The translations under genes and the position numbers were made by a program. A DNA stretch of 64,000 bases from Jidongwangia harbinensis. Lineage in GTDB: Bacteria; Actinomycetota; Actinomycetes; Mycobacteriales; Micromonosporaceae. The first letter of the stretch is position 1. Each line of letters begins with the position of its first letter. Of the stretch, positions 26,360 through 35,381 are shown in pieces. The notes beneath the pieces are model-generated. The model saw only the letters and a list, made by a program, of their open reading frames with translations, was not told the origin of the DNA and searched no databases. The stretch spans positions 62,001 to 126,000 of the forward strand of contig NZ_JAIWNC010000023.1 of the NCBI RefSeq assembly GCF_020216025.1, written 5' to 3'.

Positions 26360-28908
26360 CCCGTCGCCCGCAGCCGCAACAACGTCGTCGACGAGTCCTC
26401 CTCACCCTCTCCGACCGGCGTACTGCCGTCCGGATCGACGACCACTGACAACTTCCTGCCGTCCTCGGACTCCAGGTCCGCCGTCACACGGTGCCCGGCA
26501 CCGGAACGCAGCCCATCACCACGAATCTCGTAAACGGCCGGCACTTCCAGCTCCAGAACCCCAGTCGGGGCGGACACCCGGAAGCAAAACCTCCCTCTGC
26601 CGTTCACTCCCACCAATGCGGTGGTGCTCACCCGCAGCAATCCGATGTCCCCCTCGACCGGTGTGGCGCAGTCGACCATGCGAATGCGGCCGTCGCCGGC
26701 GATCAACCGAATCCCAAGCGTGGCCAGGAACTTCGCCTCACCGGGATACGAGAAGTCCTCTAGCGCGAATACGGGGGCGGGTTCGGAAGCGACCTGGCGC
26801 ACAGGCACCGCCGCAGCGGCGACCTGGCGCTGGTACAGGTCGCGTACCTCGACGGAGGTCAGGACGCCTTGCACGGTGTGTACCTCATCAACGCTGCCCG
26901 ACCACCGGTAATCGTCCGCGCCCTTCCACCGGCCGCCGCCGATGACGAACCGGCTGGTAGCCGGCCACACCGTCGCCACGCTCGCCGCTCCGGCAGCCTC
27001 GCCGTTGACGTACAAGATGATGCGCTGGCCCGCCGCGTCGTACACCCCGGTCAGGTGCGCCCAGACGCCGACGACCGGGCCGATCGCGGCGACGATCTGC
27101 ACCAACGACCCGCCGGAGTCGGAATCGGCAGTATGCAGCCAGAAGGTCCATCGGTTGGCGGTGTTCTTGCCAAGTCCAAACATGCTCGTCCGGGTGCCGT
27201 CCTGCGACACGGCGTTAGTGTTGGTGGCGGTCAGCCGGTCGGCCCGCACCCACGCGGACACCGAGTACGACTGATCGGTGCGTACCGCGGCCGGGCCGGT
27301 CAGGACCTGATCGACGCCGCCAAACGAGGCAGCCCGGCGCAGGCGCCCGTCGGTGTACAGCACCCGGCCGACCGAGGTGAGGTGCCGGTCGTAGCCGGAG
27401 GAGTCCGGTGCCCGATCCTGCATCGCCCACCGACCGGTCGCGGCATTGGCCATCGACGGCATCTGGCCGCGAGTCAACGCCCTGTTCCAGGCCTTCACCT
27501 CGGCAATGTCACCGGCCCAGAAGTAGGCGTTCGCACCCACCCACCGGCCGCGGCCGATCGCAAACGCCCCGCCCGCGGTCCACGGCGCGACCGACATGGT
27601 GGCCGTCGCGGCGAGCGCGCCGTCGACGTAGAGCGCCAAGCTGCGGTCCGCCACGGTGAACACGCCGGCGAGGTGCGTCCAGACGCCGACCTTCGGGCCC
27701 GTGGCCGCCGCGGCCTGCGCCAAGGCACCACCGCCGTCCGTATCGGCCGAGTGCGTCCAGAAGACCCACTTGTTGGCGGTGTTCTTACCCAGCCCGAACA
27801 TGCTCGTGCGGGCGCCATCGACGGACACAACATTGGAATTCACCGCACTCAGCACCGTCGGCCGCACCCAGGCCGACACGGTGTAGTCACCGGCCGTGTC
27901 GACCACCGGGTCTACCGTCGCCGCACCGTCGTTGACACCGTCGAACCGCACCGCAGTCTCACCACCGGGAATGCGCCCGCTCTGCCCCAACGCCGCCCCG
28001 GACACCGACGCCGGGTGCGCGGGCCCGGCCACCGTACTGTCGCCCAGAGTGGTTCCCGACATCTCGCTCATGTCCCACCGGCCCACCGGCTCGCCCGTCA
28101 CGACGCTCTGCCGGACCCAGTCGCCGAGGTCGTCCACCCGGATCGCGGTCGCTTCCCGCTCCGGCTCCGTCTCATCCAGACACCCACCCGGCCACGACGT
28201 GTTGATGACGCCGGTCAGCAGCGGCCCGTCCGCGGCCTCCTGTAACGCCGGCCCACCGGCGTCACCGCGGCACACACCGACGGCGTCGCCACCGACGGTC
28301 AACTCCGCCTCGGACACCTCTCGGACCGTGAACTCGGCGCTGTGCGCCGCCGCGGGCAGCCAGTCCTGCTGGGTACGCCCGTAACCGGCCACACGGACCG
28401 TCGAGTCCACCGCGGCCGGCGCACTCGCCAGGGCCACCGGTGTGACGCCGCGCACCGGCGCCGCCAGCCGCGCCAACAGCACGCCCCGCGTCGCGTGCGG
28501 CACCACCTGCACCACCGACCGCACCTGACCGCCCGCGCTCGGCAAGTCGCCCCGACCCAGCGACGCGGTCACCGGCACCACCGGGCGGCCGGCAGCAGCG
28601 GCACCGGCACCGGTCTCCAGGCACGCAGCCGCCGTCAGCACCCACTCAGCCGCGACCAGGGCACCACTGCACGCCTGCACGCCGTCGCCGACGTCCAACT
28701 TGGCGACGAACGAATACCGTTCGGCCGGTGCCGCCTGTCCACCCGCGACGGCAAACGCCGGCGCGCTCGAAGCAACAACCACTGCGGCGACCGCCCCCGC
28801 TCCGACAGAGAGCAGGCGGACGCGCAAGGACCTTGTCAACGTGATCCCCCGTGTCAGTCGACGCACCACCCGACGGCACGCACGTAACTGAGTGACTACC
28901 AAGCGCAT
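26356..28908 (-). CDS. Trypsin-fold pseudoprotease with two LamG domains
   Basis: An 850-residue secreted protein (signal around residues 33-53, SVGAGAVAAVVVASSAPAFA). Residues about 55-270 are an S1 fold, but every catalytic position is changed: TAAHC is TAAAC (A95 for His), the usual D-x-A-L-L is GVLLARL (G142 for Asp) and GDSGGP is GDAGGP (A217 for Ser). The cysteines and the GDxGGP frame persist, so the fold is kept and activity lost. Two LamG/concanavalin-like domains follow (about 300-465 and 485-660, each with YTVSAWVR or YSVSAWVR and SMFGLGKNTAN), then a beta-rich tail. It comes first in the toxin operon and may bind surface glycans or help deliver the toxin. Confidence 0.85.
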   Translation of the reverse strand: MRLVVTQLRACRRVVRRLTRGITLTRSLRVRLLSVGAGAVAAVVVASSAPAFAVAGGQAAPAERYSFVAKLDVGDGVQACSGALVAAEWVLTAAACLETGAGAAAAGRPVVPVTASLGRGDLPSAGGQVRSVVQVVPHATRGVLLARLAAPVRGVTPVALASAPAAVDSTVRVAGYGRTQQDWLPAAAHSAEFTVREVSEAELTVGGDAVGVCRGDAGGPALQEAADGPLLTGVINTSWPGGCLDETEPEREATAIRVDDLGDWVRQSVVTGEPVGRWDMSEMSGTTLGDSTVAGPAHPASVSGAALGQSGRIPGGETAVRFDGVNDGAATVDPVVDTAGDYTVSAWVRPTVLSAVNSNVVSVDGARTSMFGLGKNTANKWVFWTHSADTDGGGALAQAAAATGPKVGVWTHLAGVFTVADRSLALYVDGALAATATMSVAPWTAGGAFAIGRGRWVGANAYFWAGDIAEVKAWNRALTRGQMPSMANAATGRWAMQDRAPDSSGYDRHLTSVGRVLYTDGRLRRAASFGGVDQVLTGPAAVRTDQSYSVSAWVRADRLTATNTNAVSQDGTRTSMFGLGKNTANRWTFWLHTADSDSGGSLVQIVAAIGPVVGVWAHLTGVYDAAGQRIILYVNGEAAGAASVATVWPATSRFVIGGGRWKGADDYRWSGSVDEVHTVQGVLTSVEVRDLYQRQVAAAAVPVRQVASEPAPVFALEDFSYPGEAKFLATLGIRLIAGDGRIRMVDCATPVEGDIGLLRVSTTALVGVNGRGRFCFRVSAPTGVLELEVPAVYEIRGDGLRSGAGHRVTADLESEDGRKLSVVVDPDGSTPVGEGEEDSSTTLLRLRATG

Positions 28909-29809
28909 CGATGTGCGTCAAGGCCCCATGACGTCAACGCCTGATCGGGCAGCGAACGACATCACGCCGTCCCAATGACCGACAGCGTTCGTCGAGGGTG
29001 GACTGCGACGTGATGGACATTCGACCGACTGACACGCATTCCCTGCACCGTCTGACGGCCGCCGGGGGACTCGTACGAGGCCAGCGGGCCATCCTCGGCC
29101 CGGCACATCCGCAACCGCTGCGTTCCCAACTCGGTCTGACCATCGCGCTCGAGATGACCGGCGACTCCGCTGGCGGACAGGCGCAACTGCGCCTCGTGCG
29201 ACAAGCCGCGTCCAAGAACGTCGGGCGACTCACGCAGACCTTCGGTCAACCATTTGCTGCCTTGTTGCTCAACCCCCTCCCCACCGCGTTGTGGAAGCGC
29301 CTCGCGGCCCCACCACAACCGCCGGAGGACTGCTTGCTGACTCCGCGCTCCGGGGAGAAACCAATGGCCTCGACCGCGTGGCCTGCAGGTAAAGCTGTTC
29401 TCGGTAAGGGCTGTGGCCGATCACGACTTCCAGCACCCGGGTTCGTGCTGCCATGGGATCGTGGGCCAGTGCGTCAGCCGGCCGGATATGTGCGTCGAAG
29501 GGTTCGCTGGCGGACGGCTTCGCGGTCGGGCTCGGCCGATCCGTAGTCGTCGCCGCCGGCGCGCGGTCCGCGGTGGCAGCCGACGGCGAGGTGCGGACGG
29601 CGATGAGGCCGAGGGCGCTCGCCATCACCGTTGATGTCAGCCTGACATCTGTCCAGAGCGCCGCCCAACAGGACCCCCCAACCCGAAAAGTGTCTAGATC
29701 TAGCGGCCGGGTGTGATCCGGATTCGGTGGACCGGCGGGACTGGAGACGCCGGCAGGTGGAGCGCCGACGCGCATTGCGCAGGGCGGCCGCCGGCGCGTG
29801 ACGACTGGA
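28909..29809. other. 900-base gap without a supported gene
   Basis: Several overlapping frames exist on both strands here but none has a convincing domain, ribosome binding site or consistent codon character. A minus-strand frame reaching 29269 has one hydrophobic stretch and a protein-like segment (PMAARTRVLEVVIGHSPYRE) that could be a remnant. The promoter of the toxin operon should lie near 28909-29100. Confidence 0.4.
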
Positions 29810-32800
29810 CTAGCAGGTCTGGCGGTACGGAAGGCCAGGAATGTAGTGTGCCCATTCGGACCTGTCGAGTCCTCGGCCCGCCATCGCACACGCCTTCGCG
29901 CGCGGATCGGCAGCTAGGGCCATGATCTCGCCAACGTCCCAGGTGAACACCTCGAAGCTCGGGCTACCGGACACGACGGTTTTCTCGCCGGGTCCGAAGA
30001 ACACCGAAGAAACGGCGTTTGTATGCCCTCGCAGGATCGCCAGTCGCTTCGGATCTTCGGGGTGGTACAGATCCCAGACGGTCACGTTCTGGTCTTCTCC
30101 TCCGGTTAGGAGCACGCGGCCGTCAGCACTGAACGACGCCGACCCAACCCCGGGGTCCGTGCTTGGCACGGCACCGATCCGGCGCACATCGCCGAGATCC
30201 CGCACGTCCCAGAGATAGCTCGTTTCCTTTCCGCCGGTGAACAGTCTCGTACCCGTGCGATCGAAAACGAACGGCATTGCGGCGTCGGACAGTGCACCTG
30301 TCAGCCGGCGCGGGCGGGTCGGTTCGCTGATGTCCCAGAACACCGCCGCATCCGATTCCGCTTCTGCGTTGTACATGGTGGAGGCGGCAAGCCGCGCGTC
30401 CGGGCTGACCATGGCGATCGCGAGCGGGCTACCGTCTGTCTGGAGTTCGGATAGCCGTGCGGGTCGGGCCGGATTGCTCAGATCCCAGATCGTGATGCTG
30501 GCAACGAAATTACCCTCTTCGGAAGCGCTCGCATCGACGGCCGTGATGACCGCCATCCGTGCGTCGTCGCTCACGCTGACGTAAGTTGGCCCGTCCATGC
30601 CTGTACCGAAGGCGCCTAGACGCACGGGGCGGGCCGGATTAGTAACCTCCCACACTGTCGCTTGGCCGCGCGATCCGGTTAGCACGATACTTTGTGTCGC
30701 GGCCGCCGCGAAACTGTCGATGTCCTGCGGTGCAACGCTTAGCCGGCCTACCCGTCGCGGTGCTCGAGGATCGGTCAAGTTCCACAACAAGGCTTCGCCT
30801 TTTCTCCGGCCCCCGGCGAGGAGCAGCTTCCGGTCCGGTCCGATCGGCACCACCTCGTTGATGCCGCCGTCGGAACTACCCGGGATTCGTGCCGCCTGAG
30901 GTATCGCGGCGGGCGGGCGAAGATCCCAGATCGTGACGCGGCTCCCGTCGCTGGTCGCCGCCAGCCGGCCGTCGGTGCTCACCGCCGCGCCGGAATCAGA
31001 ACGGCCGAACGTCGCGGTACGGCTCGGATGTTGGGGATCGCGAAGGTCCCAAAGACTGTTGGGCTGCCCCGGGCTGGCCATCACCGCAGTGTCGCCGCTG
31101 GGTGTCACCGCTACGGACGCACCGCCCAGGTCCTGAGTTTCGTAGGTCGTCTTCAGCTCGCCGTACCGCTGCGGTTTACCGGGGTTGCTCAGGTCATAGA
31201 CCACGCCGCTCCCTGCGGTCACCATCTTCCCGTTCCGAGCGACCGTCAGCGTCATATCGAACGGGTCGGGCTCGTCGAGCCGCCCGAGCCGTCGAGGCCG
31301 CTGCAGATCGGTGACCTCCCAGACGTTGAAACCGCCAGCCTGTACAACCGCGAGCTTGCCGTCGTCGCTCAGGCCGTAGTTTGGCGACTGCACACCCGGT
31401 GACCTCAGGCGACCGGCCCGGCGGGGGTGCCGAGCATCGGTCAGATTCCACAGTTGGAGATCATTGACCGAGTCACCGGCCGTCAGAGCGACCGTGCCGG
31501 AGCTGTCAAGAATCGCCCGTCCCGCCGAACCAGCCAGCCGGGCAACCCTGGTGGCCCGATACCGTGGCCCGTCCAGCCGCCACACCTCGGTGCGGTCGTT
31601 CATACCGAGCAGCATTATCTTATGGTTGGCGCTGAATTCGGCCGACCAGATGCGCTGGGCCGAGGTGAAGGTGCTCAGCGGGTGTGGCCGGCTCGGGTCG
31701 GTCAGGTCCCAAAAGGTGGCCGTCGCATCCTCGGTTCCGACCAGCACTACTGGGCGATCAGGCACGAACGCGATTGCGTCTGCCTCTGAGGTGATCCCGG
31801 GAAGGGCCGCCGCGAAACGATTGTCGATCACCGTGTCGAGCAGACCGACGCGGGTCTCGCGGGTCGGGGTGATCGCGTAAGCGGCCGCGGCGAGCCGAAG
31901 CGCGGTTGCCGGCTCGGGCTCACGAAGCAAGGCCGACTCGAACACGAGTCCGCGCGCCGTTGCAACCTGCTGCTGCTCGGCGGCTCGGCGGGACTCCCGG
32001 ATGGCAATCCCTGCCGTACCGGTGGCCAGCACCAGCAGGCCGACCAGCGTCATGACGACCAGCCGCCGCACCCGGTTCCGCCTGCGTAGAGAGGCTCCTT
32101 CCGCCTCGATTCGGCGCTGCTCGGCCGCGGTGCTGCGCACGACGAGCTCCGCCAGATGCCATGTCTCGGACGGACGTTCGGCGACCATCACGACCGCCTG
32201 CTGCAGGACGGCGCCCCGAAGCAGGAAGTCGTCGCCATGCTCGGTCCAGTCGCGCTTACGAAGCTCGGTGTGGTCCAGCCAGGTGAGGAACCCAGCGTCG
32301 TCGGCACGCCAGGCCACCAAGCACGGCCACTCGCGCAGCAGGATCTCGTGCGCGATCTCGGCCGCCTCCGCACCGGTGGCGGAGTCCCGGAGCAACGTGA
32401 CCAGCCGGCAGGAGGCATCGGCCAGCTTGTTCACCACGGCCCAGTCCGCCTCTGACAGCTCGGTGCGCAGCACCGGCCGGCCGACACCAGCCAGGTCGGT
32501 GCGGGTGAATCTGCAGAAGACGTGCTTCGCGCGTAGCCGCTCGTCTTCGGTGAGCCGGGCGAGGCACTCGTCAGCATGCAGAATCAGACCGCGTCGCAGA
32601 CCACCCATGTCAACGTACGATTCGAGCGTGAGCTCCTCGTTTCGCTGGGCCCATAGCTGACGCAGCGTGAACTGGACCAGTGGCAAGTCGCCGGCCTGGC
32701 CGGCGAAGTCCTTGACGATCTGAGCGACCAGCCGATCGTCGAGCCGGATCTTCTTCCGGGAGTTCGCAAGCTCGGCCGGGCCTACGATCGCGGATCGCAG

Positions 32801-34036
32801 TTCCGTCTCATTCATCTGCCGCAACGGACGCGCGTTCCGCTGCAGGTAGCCGCCGAGTCGGGTTTCCAAGGTGACGAAACGGCCATAGAAGTCGTCGCGT
32901 ACCCCGAGCGCGATCACTGCGGCCTGGTCGCGCTCTGCCTCAACAAGATCACCGATCATGCCGATGAAAAGTTCGAGCTCCCGTTCATCGTGGCGGTGCG
33001 ACAAAGCTTGCTCGAGCTGGTCCACAACCAGCACAGCGCGCTCGTGTCCGGTGAGCACAGCGAGTTCCGCCAACGCGCCTGCTAAGCCCAAGGTGGCCAG
33101 GCTCCTCCGCCAGCGGTCAGTGTCAGCGTGACCCGATACCCGGCCCATCGCGGCCGCGATCGCCGTCACGACCCGGTCACCTGGGCGGACGAACAGCTCG
33201 ACCTGAGAGGCCGTCCGTCGGAGCCCGGCGACGAGGCCGGCGGCCAGCACCGACGACTTTCCGCTGCCGGAGGCACCCATGATCGCCAGCAGCGGTCGTT
33301 TTTCCGCGTCGGCGAGCAGAGTGCCGACGAAGGTTTCCCGGCCGAAGAAGCGTTCGGCATCACCCACCTCGAAGGAACGCAGACCTGGATACGGCGACGC
33401 TGGCGGGCGATAGAGCTGGTCCGGCCACATGTCGACGGCGACATCGGCACGGACCACATAGACATCGGTTCCGTCCCCACCGGCCGCGTGCAGGATGCCT
33501 GCCACCTCACCCGTGCCGATCAGCCAGACCGGTCCTCCGCTGAACCCGGCACCGACCGCGAACGCGCCTCTGATCACTTGATCGACCTGGATCCGACCCT
33601 TGTCGATGTCTCCCATCAGTTCGCCACCGACATGCCCCGGAGCATGTCGGTCAGGCGACGGGCCCCACATCTGTACGGCCGCTCGCGGTGGCGGATCGTC
33701 GAGAACGAGGGCCAGTGGCGGCGTGCCGACGGGCTTGGGCTGCTTCAGGACGAGGCCGGCGCAGTCGTGCGTGAGGAGGTCGGCCCCTCCCGCCGGGCCC
33801 CATGCCGCGACTGCCGCCCGGCAGACCGGCATTTCCTCGCCGACACCGCCGAACGGGAACTCGATCAGGAGATAGGCGTCCCGGTCTGGTTCCTCAGTTG
33901 TGCGCTGCGGTCGCCCCAGCGCGGCGTTGACTACATGCGCGGCCGTCAGCAATTGCCGCTCTCCGACCACGAAGGCAAGGCCTACCGGCTTCTGATCTCT
34001 CCCGAGCACCCGTGCAACGGAATGCTCAGGTGTCAT
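29810..34036 (-). CDS. Trypsin-STAND-WD40 conflict protein
   Basis: A 1408-residue protein. Residues 1-205 are a trypsin-like protease with the set H34 (LLTAAHVV), D91 (LLTHDCAGLVL) and S166 (GAGFSGGPVW), apparently active. A STAND NTPase follows (PYPGLRSFEVGDAERFFGR; P-loop GASGSGKSS at 254-262; Walker B AVLVVDQLEQ; DLPLVQFTLRQLW), then a helical region, one membrane helix near 660-680 (VVMTLVGLLVLATGTAGIAI) and WD40 repeats to the end (ATFWDLTDPSRP, ITIWDLSNPARPARLSEL, VTVWDLYHPEDP). In the Kaur, Burroughs, Iyer and Aravind description of such systems, the repeats sense a signal, the NTPase assembles and the protease acts. It overlaps the Trypco1 gene by 11 bases. Confidence 0.93.
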   Translation of the reverse strand: MTPEHSVARVLGRDQKPVGLAFVVGERQLLTAAHVVNAALGRPQRTTEEPDRDAYLLIEFPFGGVGEEMPVCRAAVAAWGPAGGADLLTHDCAGLVLKQPKPVGTPPLALVLDDPPPRAAVQMWGPSPDRHAPGHVGGELMGDIDKGRIQVDQVIRGAFAVGAGFSGGPVWLIGTGEVAGILHAAGGDGTDVYVVRADVAVDMWPDQLYRPPASPYPGLRSFEVGDAERFFGRETFVGTLLADAEKRPLLAIMGASGSGKSSVLAAGLVAGLRRTASQVELFVRPGDRVVTAIAAAMGRVSGHADTDRWRRSLATLGLAGALAELAVLTGHERAVLVVDQLEQALSHRHDERELELFIGMIGDLVEAERDQAAVIALGVRDDFYGRFVTLETRLGGYLQRNARPLRQMNETELRSAIVGPAELANSRKKIRLDDRLVAQIVKDFAGQAGDLPLVQFTLRQLWAQRNEELTLESYVDMGGLRRGLILHADECLARLTEDERLRAKHVFCRFTRTDLAGVGRPVLRTELSEADWAVVNKLADASCRLVTLLRDSATGAEAAEIAHEILLREWPCLVAWRADDAGFLTWLDHTELRKRDWTEHGDDFLLRGAVLQQAVVMVAERPSETWHLAELVVRSTAAEQRRIEAEGASLRRRNRVRRLVVMTLVGLLVLATGTAGIAIRESRRAAEQQQVATARGLVFESALLREPEPATALRLAAAAYAITPTRETRVGLLDTVIDNRFAAALPGITSEADAIAFVPDRPVVLVGTEDATATFWDLTDPSRPHPLSTFTSAQRIWSAEFSANHKIMLLGMNDRTEVWRLDGPRYRATRVARLAGSAGRAILDSSGTVALTAGDSVNDLQLWNLTDARHPRRAGRLRSPGVQSPNYGLSDDGKLAVVQAGGFNVWEVTDLQRPRRLGRLDEPDPFDMTLTVARNGKMVTAGSGVVYDLSNPGKPQRYGELKTTYETQDLGGASVAVTPSGDTAVMASPGQPNSLWDLRDPQHPSRTATFGRSDSGAAVSTDGRLAATSDGSRVTIWDLRPPAAIPQAARIPGSSDGGINEVVPIGPDRKLLLAGGRRKGEALLWNLTDPRAPRRVGRLSVAPQDIDSFAAAATQSIVLTGSRGQATVWEVTNPARPVRLGAFGTGMDGPTYVSVSDDARMAVITAVDASASEEGNFVASITIWDLSNPARPARLSELQTDGSPLAIAMVSPDARLAASTMYNAEAESDAAVFWDISEPTRPRRLTGALSDAAMPFVFDRTGTRLFTGGKETSYLWDVRDLGDVRRIGAVPSTDPGVGSASFSADGRVLLTGGEDQNVTVWDLYHPEDPKRLAILRGHTNAVSSVFFGPGEKTVVSGSPSFEVFTWDVGEIMALAADPRAKACAMAGRGLDRSEWAHYIPGLPYRQTC

Positions 34037-34373
34037 CGCCCGGACGATCCCAATTCATGGTCACCTTCAAGGTCGCCTCGGCGGTGCCTTTGGTGAGAAT
34101 TACTCCGGTCTCTCCGCCCAGTTTCACGCCGATCTCCACGGCCACTCGGTCAGGCGAATTCTCATGCTCACGCACCTTCGAAATGATCGTTCCAACAGCG
34201 GGCAGCAAGCGATTAATCGACGTCGAAAGCGAATGGGCAGCACGGAAAGTACGACGACCATCACTAGACGTAAGCTCGACATCGTCCGCGCCCACATCTC
34301 GCGATTCGACCTCGATCTCGATCTCAACCTCACCATCTTCTTCGATCGGCACCCGAAGCAGGACCGTGGCCAT
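34026..34373 (-). CDS. Trypco1 (trypsin-co-occurring domain 1) protein
   Basis: A 115-residue protein from ATG 34373 (an upstream ATG at 34394 is possible). A run of strands, VLLRVPIEEDGEVEIEIEVE, is followed by a helix SLSTSINRLLPAVGTIISKV and further strands VAVEIGVKLGGETGVILTKG ending in a conserved-looking ATLKVTMNW. This is the shape of Trypco1/CU044_2847-type domains, which occur next to or fused with trypsin-STAND proteins. It overlaps the start of the trypsin-STAND-WD40 gene, so they are co-translated. It may be the protease substrate or a sensor adaptor; this is inference from the family. Confidence 0.85.
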   Translation of the reverse strand: MATVLLRVPIEEDGEVEIEIEVESRDVGADDVELTSSDGRRTFRAAHSLSTSINRLLPAVGTIISKVREHENSPDRVAVEIGVKLGGETGVILTKGTAEATLKVTMNWDRPGDDT

Positions 34374-34394
34374 CGAGAACTCCTCATCGGACAA

Positions 34395-35381
34395 TCGAAT
34401 CGGTCAACATCACAGCAAACGAGAAAGGCTTATGAGTCGTTGGCGCCGTGCACCAGGGGTGTCGGGGCCCGTGCGCCAACACCCCGAGGTCCCAAGCCCG
34501 CTGAACCCGCCGTGCCTTGCTTTGCCGCCATTCAGCACCGACGCCTGGCGTAATGTCAAGGCCTTTCACTCGAATGATGTAAAACTTTCTCGCATGCCAG
34601 CAGCAATTTGCGATGCGACACGTTGCGGAAAGGATTTCTCGACTCGGCGAGAATTGCTCGCACATGCCATACTCGCTTAAACGTCCGACTTGTGAGCGAG
34701 AGGTTAAGGTTCCTGGTGCGCAAGATCGCTATCACTTTGGCGGCATCGGCACTTCTCGCCACCGATTGAGGCGGGTTCGGTGGGCGTCGGGTCTGTCGTT
34801 TTGGCGGGTCGCCGCGGTGCATGTTGCTGCCCGACGGGGCATGCACGGCAGCCGCCGGTCGAGGCGGCGGATTATGGTGTTGATCGCAGCCCAACGGATG
34901 AACGCCACCAGCCGCTGAAATTCAGCCTCACCGAGGCCGGCAATCTCGCCGTGAACTGGATCTACCTGATCGACCGGATCAGCGCCACCGTCGCGGTGGG
35001 TAGTCACCGGCCTTCCGGCGCCGTCAGCGGACCGGGCATTCGCCAAATGCGCCGTGTTGCCGCGGCGGAGTGGACGGGCCTGCATTTTACGGGCGACACC
35101 TGATCGCCGGCGCAGTTTTTGACCAGGTCCAGGTCACCGTCGGCCCAAACCAGCACGTACGCATCGGAGTAGACCTGGGTGTCCAGGCGCTTATGAAACA
35201 CGCCTTAGACCGTCCCGGGCGGGATCTCGCCGGTACAGCATGGGAGCCCGCCTCCATCCAGACGCGCAGAGAAGTACGGACATCCCGTGCAGACGCCCTC
35301 GAAAATCGACAGGCGGCGACGGATCCGGTCCAGGTCTATCGGAAACGGTCGTCTGCGATGGAGGAGCGCGTCTTGATCTCC
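34395..35381. other. About 1 kb without a supported gene
   Basis: This gap separates the Trypco1 gene and the end of the NB-ARC/TPR gene. A short minus-strand reading around 35010-35200 looks protein-like (TQVYSDAYVLVWADGDLDLV, then KNCAGDQVSPVKC) and may be a gene remnant. Other frames look like shadows. The promoter for the Trypco1 unit should be near 34400-34600. Confidence 0.4.

Noticed and set aside
23375..26533. 1052-residue plus-strand open frame
   Set aside because: It is the antisense of the Ala-rich ALF-repeat toxin. Gly/Val/Arg-rich composition without domains is what the complement of GCC/GCG repeats gives.
26869..28245. 458-residue plus-strand frame
   Set aside because: It is antisense to the LamG and pseudoprotease gene, which has recognisable domains and a signal peptide.
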